The notes under the pieces are model-generated. The model made no database searches. It had not been told where the DNA came from and worked only from the letters and a program-made list of their open reading frames with translations. A stretch of 5,183 nt of DNA from NCBI GenBank assembly GCA_040758475.1, contig JBFLVN010000257.1:1-5183 (forward strand), given 5' to 3'. The position numbers and the translations under genes were made by a program. Below are positions 1 through 5,183 of the stretch, piece by piece (the first letter of the stretch is position 1; each line of letters opens with the position of its first letter). Origin of the DNA: JBFLVN01 sp040758475 (GTDB lineage Bacteria; JAGRBM01).

Positions 1-868
1 GATTTCCCGCCTGCCCCACGTCGTTCCATCCCCAGCACCAAAGCGATTCGTCCGCCTTGACGGCGCACGTGTGGAAATGGCCCGCCGAGACTTTCGCCCA
101 ATCGGCCGCCAAGGAGAACTCCTGCACGGGGACGAGGCTGGTAAATTCCGAATTGTCGCCGAGCTGGCCTTTCTGGTTCTGGCCCCAACACCACAAGGTA
201 CCGCCGGTCTTGACTGCGCAGGTGTGGGTGAGGCCTGCCGAAACCTGGGCCCAATCGCTGGAAAGAGAGGCTTCCCGCGCGGGCGAAGGCGCGGGCACCG
301 TGCCGTTGTTTCCAAGCTGGCCCGAACCGTTCGTCCCCCAGCACCAGAGGGAACCGCCGGTCTTTACGGCGCAGGAGTAATTCCTTCCCGCCGAAACCTG
401 CGCCCAATCGGTGGCCCCTGTCACCTCCTGAGAGGGGAAGTTCGTATCGAACGTCCCGCTGCTCCCGAGCTGCCCCTGCCCCCCTTCGCCCCAACACCAA
501 AGCGAACTGTCCGTCTTGATGGCGCAGGTGTGGTTGGCACCGCCCGACACCTCCGCCCAATCCGATGTCTGGGCGAATTCCTGCACCGGGACGAGACTTG
601 GCGCATAGGCCCCCTGCCCGAGCTGGCCAAAACCTCCCTGGCCCCAGCACCACAAGGTGCCGCCAATCTTGACGGCGCACGTGTGGTTTTCGCCGGTCCC
701 CACGAAGGCCCAGTCGTTTGCCGCGCTGAACTCCTGGACGGGCACGTTGTTATCGGTGGTCGAGTTGTTTCCCAACTGCCCCGAGCCGTTTTCCCCCCAG
801 CACCAAAGCGTACCGTCCGTCTTGATCGCGCACGTGTGATTGAGTTCCGAGGAAACCTGTGCCCAGTC
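1..868 (-). repeat. RCC1 repeats, exact 51-residue (153 bp) period, five complete and a sixth cut by the edge
   Basis: Repeats begin at D1093, D1144, D1195, D1246, D1297 and D1348 with no insertion or deletion. The consensus is DWAxVSxGxxHTCAxKxxGxLWCWGxNxxGQLGxN, then a variable stretch and PVQEF. Repeat positions 13 and 23 are cysteine in all six copies (C1105/C1115 through C1360/C1370). The HTCA-K and LWCWG motifs and the GQLG turn identify bacterial RCC1 repeats, which form one propeller blade each. Propellers of this family have seven blades, so at least one more repeat should lie beyond base 1. Synonymous codons differ widely between copies, so the duplication is old and the protein sequence has been conserved. 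Confidence 0.93.
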
Positions 869-3800
869 CACGTCCGTTTCGATGAATTCGATCTCGAAGG
901 GGAACAGGACCGTCCCTCCCGGCTGATCCTCGATGGTGCCGGATTTAAAGCCGACGGCGCCGCCCGGCGTGCATTCGAAAGTGGCCTCCGTGGAGGTGAC
1001 ACCAAGCACGGTAAGACCCGCGCAATCGGTAAGCGTGGGAGCGAGCGTCCCCGGCAGGCCCGTCCCTACCACCGTGAAGACCGTGCTCACTCCAAGGATC
1101 GCCTGGGCGGGAGAAACCGAAGCGACCGATTCACTCACGGTAACCGTGACCGTCGGCGGCGTGGGATCGGCCACGCCCAAGGCGTCCGTGCAGGTGTACT
1201 CAACTTCGTAAACGCCTCCCGCATAGAAGGCGAGAGCGCCGGGGTCTTCCACCAAGGAATCCTCCATGCCGCCGTCAAAAGTCCAAACGTGGGCAAGAGG
1301 GAGCGTGCCGTCGGAGTCCGTGCAGGTGGCCTGGAAATTCACGGCCTGCCCCTGGCTGACGAAAACCGGCCCCACGGGGGAGTCGATCGCCCCGGCGGGT
1401 GGCGTATCCACCAACACGAAAGCCGCGCCCGCGAAGGGAAGGTCGCTCGCGCCCGGGCAAGAGGCCCCCACGCAAGCGCTCACGAAGATCGGCTGGCTTG
1501 CTCCATAGGAAACATCGTCAAAGAGGGCGGTCCCGCCAACCGCGCTCTTGGAGAAAGCGCCAGAGAAACTTCCGGGGCCATCCTCTACAAGCGAAACGGC
1601 CAGCGTGGAATCGGGTCCGGTATCGACCACGTTTCCAAAGGAATCCTGGATTTCGACGGTGAACGGCGGCCAAGTCTCTCCGTTTCCGGCAAGAGGAAAC
1701 GGCGGCGAACCGAAGGCAAGTTCGGCCGCCGGGCCGCTAGTAACGGCAAGGGATAGATCGGCTCCTGCGAACGGGGCTGCATGGGTGTCCGTGGCCGCAA
1801 GCATCACATCCCCCGCCACCGTGCTCCTCGCGTAAAAAGCGGCCGAAGAGGTGCCGTCCGAAATGATCACTTGGGTGATTTCGGTTCCTCCCGTGCAGGC
1901 GAGGTCGTAATAGAAGGTGAAGCCGGCGCCCGAAAGAGCGATCACGTGGTTCCCGTCCCGGCTTGCGGCGGGTTGGCCCAGGCTGTCCCAACTTTCGAGC
2001 GTGTAGGCCGCGCACTCTCCGGCGGCGATGGATGAAGACCCCACAAATGCCAGTTGCACGGGACCGGTATATGGCGTCACCTCGATTTCTTGTAGTTGAG
2101 AAACCGGACCACCCGGCCCCTGGCAGATAAGCGTGTAAGTGGTGGTGACGGCTGGAGAAACGTCCGCCGTGCCGCTAGCCGCCACTTCGCCCACACCGTT
2201 GATCGAACAAGCGGTGGCGTTCTCGCTGCTCCAGGAGAGCGTTGCGCTTTCGCTCTCTTCGATCGAGTTGCTCGATGCATTGAAGAAAGAGATGGCGACC
2301 TTCGCTTCCACTTCCACCATGGCGTAGGCCTTGGCATCAGGGCCCTGCCCCTCACAGGTGAGGCCGTAGGTCGTTGTAACGGCTGGCGAGACGATCTGGT
2401 TGCCGTTCACGGGGACGGGCCCGATGCCGCCAATGGAACAACCATCGGCCACTTGCGTGCTCCAAATAAGAGTCGTTGATTCGCCTTGATCGATCGTCTT
2501 GGGGTCGGCCTTGAATTTGAGGATTTTGACGTTCGCCGGTTCTCCGGTCTCGCAGTCCATGTGATAGGTCTGGGCGATCGTCCCCTGGCTTCCATCGATC
2601 ACCACATCGTGGAGGGTCAGGACGTCGGGCGTGATCTTGAGGCCGAGGGGCCAGTAGAGGACGTCGTACGTCCCGATGGGGAGGTCCTCTACGATGCCCG
2701 ACTGCCCCTGGATAACGCCGTGGGCGGCGAGTCCCACGCCGTCCTTCCAGAATTCGTATCGGAAGCCAGGAACAAGAAACGGCCGCTCCGCGGGTACGCA
2801 GCTGCCAAGAATCTCCACCGGCACGTCCACGTGCGGCGGTGGCGGGAAATCAATGTTCATGGAAAGGGGCGAGCAGGTAAAATCGAGCGTGGCGTTCATC
2901 TCGCCCACGGGCACGCCGTTGTGGGATGCCGTAAACGTGAGGGGAACGCCCTGCGGGATGCGGTAGAAGTCGATTTTATTATCCGAGATGAGACTCGAAC
3001 TTGTGATGTACCCGGGGCCCTCCTGCCATTTGAGGGTAAAAACCAGGGGAAGGCCCTGCGTGGCCGGGCTCCGGTTCAAAGTGAGTTCAAAAGGAGCGTT
3101 GGGGAAACTCCAGAGGCTCCCGCAAACGTTCCCCTTCCAATCCAGGTTCCAGTACGAAAAATGGGTGGCCTCGAAGGCCACCTCGAAGTTGCCATCCCCG
3201 TCGGGGCCGCTGACGGTACCGCGCTCTTCAAAACTCCATTGCCCCGTCTCCGTGTCGTAACTCCAAACCGGAATCGTATCGCCCGCCTGGAGAAGCTCGC
3301 CCGTCTCCGGGTTCACCGTGCCCGCCGCGATCTGGATGGAGAGGGAAACGGGCTGGCTGAAATCCTTGGCCTCCCGCCCCGTTTCGTCCTTGATCTCGGC
3401 GGCCAGAAACCCTCCCGAGAGGAACACCGCATCCAGCTCGGGGCCCCCGCCCTCGTCCTGGGCTATCTCGACCCCCAATCCGCCCGGGAAAGAAAGAAGA
3501 GAGCCCGGCGTCGTGTTGTTAAAGAAGGTGATTCGAGCCGTGAGCTGGCCCGTAAGGGGAAGCCCCTCGGCGTCGGTCAAGACCGTTCCAGCCGGAACTT
3601 CGAGGGAGGCCGAGGCCTGCGCCTCGCTATCCGGTGGCGTGTCGATCCGGAAAGGGTTTTCAAGAAGGCCACTTTCATCGGCTGTTCCGGCGCCGAAAGC
3701 GGCCGTGGCGGTTCCCCCCGGAAGATCACCGACTTCGACCGTCGAAAGATAAACGACGTGATCGCCCTTCTGGGTAAGCTGCACGAAGGTGCTCGTTTCA

Positions 3801-4144
3801 AGAAGCCCCTCGCCCCCGGCCAGGACCGTAAGGCGCACGGGGTCGGAGGAGGAGGGAATGCGACCCTTTTCCAGGGCGAAAACGGCGAGCCCCGCGCTCA
3901 CCTCAAACTCCGTCACCGGATCGCCCGCGAGGCTGGTAACGCTCCCTTCGTCGGCGCCGAGAACCCGCACGGTGGCCGGGACGGCGTGGTCGAGGCCAAG
4001 CGCCTTTCCCGTGGCGCTGCTCACGAGCCGCACGGAGACGGTAGTATCGTTCTTCGAAAACGCGTTTCCCGTCTCCGTTCCTTCCCGGCACGCCGGGAAG
4101 GAAAGCAGGATGGTCCCCAACGCCAGGAGCGCCAGCCGTTTCAT
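1..4144 (-). CDS. Giant multidomain RCC1-repeat surface lipoprotein, C-terminus cut by window edge
   Basis: This frame stays open for 1381 codons from ATG 4144 to the left edge, so the C-terminus is missing. Residues 1-18 are a signal peptide ending FPA-C19, suggesting a lipoprotein. Residues 35-140 look like a carboxypeptidase-regulatory-type beta-sandwich. Residues 181-340 form a domain ending in THFSYWNLDW. Residues 430-531 look like another beta-sandwich. Two Ig-like modules follow (541-617, 618-694), then Ig or filamin-like modules (about 697-800 and 801-912), a PKD-like module (914-1003, WTFDGG and CTDALG), an IPT-like module (1006-1090, GTGLPGTLAP and FECTP), and RCC1 repeats from 1093. 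From residue 341 on, cysteines occur mostly in pairs, one pair per module, which fits disulfides outside the cytoplasm. No catalytic motif is visible. The architecture suggests a stalk carrying a propeller that binds a ligand or surface, which is inference. The start is fixed by a strong ribosome site and the ATGA overlap with the upstream regulator. Confidence 0.93.
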   Translation of the reverse strand, partial: MKRLALLALGTILLSFPACREGTETGNAFSKNDTTVSVRLVSSATGKALGLDHAVPATVRVLGADEGSVTSLAGDPVTEFEVSAGLAVFALEKGRIPSSSDPVRLTVLAGGEGLLETSTFVQLTQKGDHVVYLSTVEVGDLPGGTATAAFGAGTADESGLLENPFRIDTPPDSEAQASASLEVPAGTVLTDAEGLPLTGQLTARITFFNNTTPGSLLSFPGGLGVEIAQDEGGGPELDAVFLSGGFLAAEIKDETGREAKDFSQPVSLSIQIAAGTVNPETGELLQAGDTIPVWSYDTETGQWSFEERGTVSGPDGDGNFEVAFEATHFSYWNLDWKGNVCGSLWSFPNAPFELTLNRSPATQGLPLVFTLKWQEGPGYITSSSLISDNKIDFYRIPQGVPLTFTASHNGVPVGEMNATLDFTCSPLSMNIDFPPPPHVDVPVEILGSCVPAERPFLVPGFRYEFWKDGVGLAAHGVIQGQSGIVEDLPIGTYDVLYWPLGLKITPDVLTLHDVVIDGSQGTIAQTYHMDCETGEPANVKILKFKADPKTIDQGESTTLIWSTQVADGCSIGGIGPVPVNGNQIVSPAVTTTYGLTCEGQGPDAKAYAMVEVEAKVAISFFNASSNSIEESESATLSWSSENATACSINGVGEVAASGTADVSPAVTTTYTLICQGPGGPVSQLQEIEVTPYTGPVQLAFVGSSSIAAGECAAYTLESWDSLGQPAASRDGNHVIALSGAGFTFYYDLACTGGTEITQVIISDGTSSAAFYARSTVAGDVMLAATDTHAAPFAGADLSLAVTSGPAAELAFGSPPFPLAGNGETWPPFTVEIQDSFGNVVDTGPDSTLAVSLVEDGPGSFSGAFSKSAVGGTALFDDVSYGASQPIFVSACVGASCPGASDLPFAGAAFVLVDTPPAGAIDSPVGPVFVSQGQAVNFQATCTDSDGTLPLAHVWTFDGGMEDSLVEDPGALAFYAGGVYEVEYTCTDALGVADPTPPTVTVTVSESVASVSPAQAILGVSTVFTVVGTGLPGTLAPTLTDCAGLTVLGVTSTEATFECTPGGAVGFKSGTIEDQPGGTVLFPFEIEFIETDVDWAQVSSELNHTCAIKTDGTLWCWGENGSGQLGNNSTTDNNVPVQEFSAANDWAFVGTGENHTCAVKIGGTLWCWGQGGFGQLGQGAYAPSLVPVQEFAQTSDWAEVSGGANHTCAIKTDSSLWCWGEGGQGQLGSSGTFDTNFPSQEVTGATDWAQVSAGRNYSCAVKTGGSLWCWGTNGSGQLGNNGTVPAPSPAREASLSSDWAQVSAGLTHTCAVKTGGTLWCWGQNQKGQLGDNSEFTSLVPVQEFSLAADWAKVSAGHFHTCAVKADESLWCWGWNDVGQAGN
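875..1405 (-). other. PKD-like module followed by IPT-like module (residues 914-1090)
   Basis: Residues 914-1003 show the PKD pattern: SPVGPVFVSQGQAVNFQATC, then HVWTFDGG, YAGGVYEVEYTCTDALG and a closing TVTVTV strand. C941 and C985 could form a disulfide. Residues 1006-1090 show an IPT/TIG-like pattern: SVSPAQAILGVSTVFTVVGT, GLPGTLAPTLTDC, ATFECTPGG and a GGTVLFPFEI end, with C1041 and C1058. Modules of this second type often come directly before RCC1 propellers in bacterial exported proteins, as here. This is established only from recalled patterns. Confidence 0.65.
2063..2524 (-). repeat. Two tandem Ig-like modules with exact 77-residue (231 bp) period
   Basis: Residues 541-617 and 618-694 align without a gap. 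F544/F621, W561/W638 (LIWST, LSWSS), C569/C646 (DGCSI, TACSI), SPAVTTTY at 586-593 and 663-670, and C597/C674 (LTCEG, LICQG) are all offset by exactly 77 residues. The two cysteines of each module lie 28 apart and probably form the intradomain disulfide. This pattern is typical of a common bacterial Ig-like spacer module. It probably adds length to a stalk. Confidence 0.85.
3125..3604 (-). other. Domain ending in the THFSYWN motif (residues 181-340 of the large protein)
   Basis: The block begins with VPAGTVLTDAEGLPLTGQL and continues with a FPGG segment (219-222) and SGGFLAAEIKDETG (243-256). It then has GDTIPVWSYDTETGQWSFEE (288-307) and GPDGDGNFEVAFEATHFSYW (313-332). I recognise the order FPGG, then GD-IPVWSYD--TG-W, then THFSYWN-DW as a recurring exported-protein domain resembling the FAM171/CILP extracellular region. 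It is a structural beta-rich domain with no known enzymatic residues. Assignment is by remembered pattern, not by search. Confidence 0.6.
4078..4103 (-). repeat. Perfect 12 bp inverted repeat (hairpin) over the lipobox codons
   Basis: The arms TTCCTTCCCGGC (4078-4089) and GCCGGGAAGGAA (4092-4103) are perfect complements with a 2-base spacer. In the message the stem begins about 40 bases after the ATG and covers codons 14-23. A realistic fold is 11 pairs with a 4-base loop. No T run follows on either strand, so it is not an intrinsic terminator. A role in translation is inference. Confidence 0.6.
4088..4144 (-). other. Signal peptide with lipobox-like cleavage site
   Basis: Residues 1-19 read MKRLALLALGTILLSFPAC: two basic residues, a leucine-rich core of about 12, then cysteine 19. 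The -3 to -1 residues F-P-A are not a perfect lipobox (L-A/S-G/A-C), but A at -1 and C at +1 fit a relaxed lipobox. R20 and E21 follow, so the sorting signal is not the enterobacterial Asp+2 type. Lipid attachment is inference; ordinary signal peptidase cleavage is the alternative. Confidence 0.75.
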
Positions 4145-5004
4145 GAACCCTTCCTCCCTGTCAAAGGCACCACGTGAAAGCCGATCGTGTAGATTTCCCG
4201 CGGGCCACCGTGCTTGGACTCGTCGATCTCGTGCAGGAGGCGCCGCCGCACGGCATCGATGTCCTTGCACACGGATTCGTATTCTTCCCGCGTGAGCGAA
4301 GTCGTGATGGCGGTGACACTCCGCTCCTCCTGCGGCACGCCATCGAGACTCTCGATGGTCTTTTCGAGCATGGAACGGTGGTAGTTGCGCGCGGCGAGCG
4401 ACCGGAGAGTGGGGGGCGAGGTGATGGTCGCGGAGGTGGGATAGAGCCGGTTCTCACCGTTCCGCGTGGCGAGGCCTGTTTCTTCGAGAAGCGTGAGGGC
4501 CTTTTTGATCTCGGCTATCGTGACGGGTGTCCGGAAGCGCGCGGCGATCCATCCCGGGTCTTCCTGGAAGTCGGCATGGAACATCATCTCCCGGATGGGA
4601 ATGGCGCACCAAAGAGTGTAGACGTCGTACTGAGCGCGTTCGAGCTGGACGGTGGGGGTGCGAAGACGCCTCAGGCGCCGGAGGCGCGCGACGCAATCGT
4701 TCCGTTCGGCGTCGCTCTGCGCCAGTCCCAGGAGCACGAGGCACTCGAACGCTTCCGCTTCCTTGGGGGCCAGACCCAGACCGTGGGCGAACCGGGGGAT
4801 GGAGCTTCGCGAGAGATTCCGTTTCCCATCGGCAACCAGTTTCAAAAAATTGCAGGAAGAATAGCCCGCCTTCTGGGCGAAGCGCCGATAGGAAAACCCC
4901 TGCTGCGTCCCCTTGAGATGGGCGATCATGGCCCGCAAGTAGGCGTGGTAATCGTCGAACTCCTCGGGCACGGGCCGGGAGGGCGTGTTCTTAGGAGGTA
5001 CCAC
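4141..5004 (-). CDS. TIGR02147 family protein (DUF4423), probable HTH transcriptional regulator
   Basis: The 287-residue product matches the TIGR02147 pattern along its whole length. Residues 16-30 (FDDYHAYLRAM) lead into a helix-turn-helix-like segment (about 37-80) with FSYRRFAQKAGYSS, FLKLVADGKRNLS and FAHGLGLAPKEAEAFECLV. Residues 148-200 look like a winged-helix DUF4423 part: DPGWIAARFRTP, then ALTLLEETGLATR and LYPTSATITSPPT. Residues 207-280 carry the family-typical RNYHRSMLEKTIESL, PQEERSVTAITTSL and a closing FHVVPLT. The full family length appears to be present. There is no signal peptide or membrane segment, so it should be cytoplasmic. The start is GTG 5004: the next in-frame codon group upstream ends in a stop at 5025-5023, and the only close alternative is GTG at codon 12. 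No Shine-Dalgarno precedes either. It overlaps the lipoprotein gene by four bases, so it probably controls that gene, itself, or both. DNA binding is inferred from the fold pattern. Confidence 0.92.
   Translation of the reverse strand: MVPPKNTPSRPVPEEFDDYHAYLRAMIAHLKGTQQGFSYRRFAQKAGYSSCNFLKLVADGKRNLSRSSIPRFAHGLGLAPKEAEAFECLVLLGLAQSDAERNDCVARLRRLRRLRTPTVQLERAQYDVYTLWCAIPIREMMFHADFQEDPGWIAARFRTPVTIAEIKKALTLLEETGLATRNGENRLYPTSATITSPPTLRSLAARNYHRSMLEKTIESLDGVPQEERSVTAITTSLTREEYESVCKDIDAVRRRLLHEIDESKHGGPREIYTIGFHVVPLTGRKGS
4148..4158 (-). promoter_or_regulatory. Shine-Dalgarno and ATGA start/stop overlap of the lipoprotein gene
   Basis: The minus strand reads GGGAGGAAGGG followed by TTC and ATG 4144. 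This purine-rich site lies inside codons 283-286 of the regulator. The regulator's TGA (4143-4141) overlaps the lipoprotein's ATG (4144-4142). Ribosomes finishing the regulator therefore end on the next start, so translation is probably coupled. Confidence 0.8.
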
Positions 5005-5013
5005 TTGATACTT

Positions 5014-5041
5014 ATTATATTGTTAAACCATTGAAATTAAA
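5014..5041 (-). promoter_or_regulatory. Predicted promoter of the regulator-lipoprotein operon (perfect -10)
   Basis: The minus strand has TATAAT at 5019-5014 with a weak -35 candidate TTTAAT at 5041-5036 (16-base spacer). An A/T tract upstream (about 5045-5058) could act as an UP element. Transcription would start near 5007, only two or three bases before GTG 5004, so the message would be almost leaderless. The -10 is strong, but the AT-rich setting raises the chance of coincidence. Confidence 0.5.
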
Positions 5042-5061
5042 GGATTTTTTTAATTATCCGT

Positions 5062-5090
5062 ATTCTAGCAGTAAACAGATTTTGTAACTA
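5062..5090 (-). promoter_or_regulatory. Possible second promoter with extended -10
   Basis: The minus strand reads TGCTAGAAT at 5070-5062, an extended -10 (TGn plus TAGAAT). The hexamer 17 bases upstream (5090-5085, TAGTTA) is a poor -35, as expected for extended -10 promoters. It would start near 5055 and give a leader of about 50 bases, still without a Shine-Dalgarno. Confidence 0.3.
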
Positions 5091-5105
5091 ACTGAATTTA
5101 CAAAA
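5080..5105. promoter_or_regulatory. Candidate operator: 8 bp dyad with 10-base spacer
   Basis: TTTTGTAA (5080-5087) and TTACAAAA (5098-5105) are perfect inverted copies, 26 bases in all. The centre-to-centre distance of 18 bases is close to two helical turns, which suits a dimeric helix-turn-helix protein. The left arm overlaps the -35 position of the possible second promoter. The adjacent regulator is an obvious candidate ligand, but this is inference. Confidence 0.35.
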
Positions 5106-5125
5106 GAAACACCGGCAAGCCCTGT

Positions 5126-5143
5126 GAAGCTCGAAAAAGCTTC
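5126..5143. repeat. Small hairpin, 6 bp arms
   Basis: GAAGCT (5126-5131) and AGCTTC (5138-5143) flank a 6-base loop. The stem is short and no T tract follows immediately on either strand, so a terminator for an upstream gene is not supported. It could be a weak binding site or chance. Confidence 0.2.
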
Positions 5144-5183
5144 CTTCGTGTGTTTATCCAGAGAAAGTACGCCCGAAACTATT

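Larger units (their letters stand above)
5005..5183. other. AT-rich upstream intergenic region
   Basis: By hand count this stretch is about one third G+C, against clearly GC-rich coding DNA to its left. The first 100 bases next to the regulator are the most AT-rich. I see no open frame of useful length and no RNA gene. It holds the promoter, dyad and hairpin listed separately. The next gene to the right is outside the window. Confidence 0.7.

Noticed and set aside
1..868. Regular 153 bp repeats considered as a CRISPR array or other DNA-level repeat
   Set aside because: The conserved parts are codons for RCC1 motifs and vary at synonymous sites. Unit length and divergence do not fit CRISPR.
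71..1756. 561-codon plus-strand open frame
   Set aside because: It is antisense to the RCC1, IPT and PKD modules, is rich in Arg and Gly, matches no family I know, and shows repeats only because the RCC1 DNA repeats with a multiple of three.
3164..3182. 7 bp inverted repeat GGTGGCC-TCGAA-GGCCACC
   Set aside because: It lies within codons for FEVAFEATHF in GC-rich DNA. It is short, has no partner elements, and is expected occasionally by chance.
4078..4103. The strong hairpin as an intrinsic terminator
   Set aside because: No T run follows it on either strand and it lies within a frame that continues for over 1300 codons.
2486..4177. 563-codon plus-strand open frame
   Set aside because: It is antisense to the recognisable N-terminal domains and signal peptide. 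GC-rich DNA with few stops explains its length.
4667..4689. CGCCTCAGGCG / CGCCGGAGGCG palindromic cluster
   Set aside because: It is explained by the RRLRRLR codons of the regulator and is not repeated elsewhere in the window.
4174..5034. 286-codon plus-strand open frame opposite the regulator
   Set aside because: The minus strand reads a full-length TIGR02147 protein here. The plus frame has no recognisable domain.
4993..5034. AGGAGG followed by TTG and a ten-codon plus-strand frame
   Set aside because: The site is well spaced, but the peptide is tiny and hydrophobic by AT composition, with a rare start codon and no promoter or conservation evidence.

Overview
The window holds two genes, both on the minus strand. 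They are an upstream regulator of the TIGR02147/DUF4423 type (5004 to 4141) and a very large secreted multidomain protein that starts inside the regulator's stop codon (4144) and runs off the left edge, giving 1381 codons without a stop. Nothing on the plus strand is convincing. The long plus-strand frames are GC-rich antisense shadows.

Organism: coding DNA is clearly GC-rich, while the 179-base upstream region is only about one third GC by hand count. The large protein has a lipoprotein-type signal sequence, tandem Ig/PKD/IPT-like modules and bacterial RCC1 repeats. TIGR02147 proteins are best known as a paralogous family of Fibrobacter succinogenes, and I recall them also from delta-proteobacterial-type lineages (Bdellovibrionota, Myxococcota). 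A diderm bacterium of that broad kind is the best guess. The sequence does not settle the phylum.

Layout in the direction of transcription (right to left): 5183-5005 is an AT-rich control region with a perfect TATAAT close to the start codon, a possible second extended -10, an 8+8 bp dyad and a small hairpin. 5004-4141 is the regulator (GTG start). 4144-1 is the secreted protein: signal peptide and lipobox-like cysteine, N-terminal beta-sandwich region, a domain ending in a THFSYWN motif, two Ig-like modules with an exact 77-residue period, three more Ig/filamin/PKD-like modules, an IPT-like module, then RCC1 repeats with an exact 51-residue period. Five RCC1 repeats are complete and a sixth is cut by the window edge.

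Working together: the ATGA overlap and the Shine-Dalgarno sequence inside the regulator's last codons mean the two proteins are made from one message. The simplest reading is a dedicated regulator paired with its surface protein, a beta-sandwich stalk carrying a disulfide-rich propeller head. What the head binds and what the regulator senses cannot be read from the sequence.
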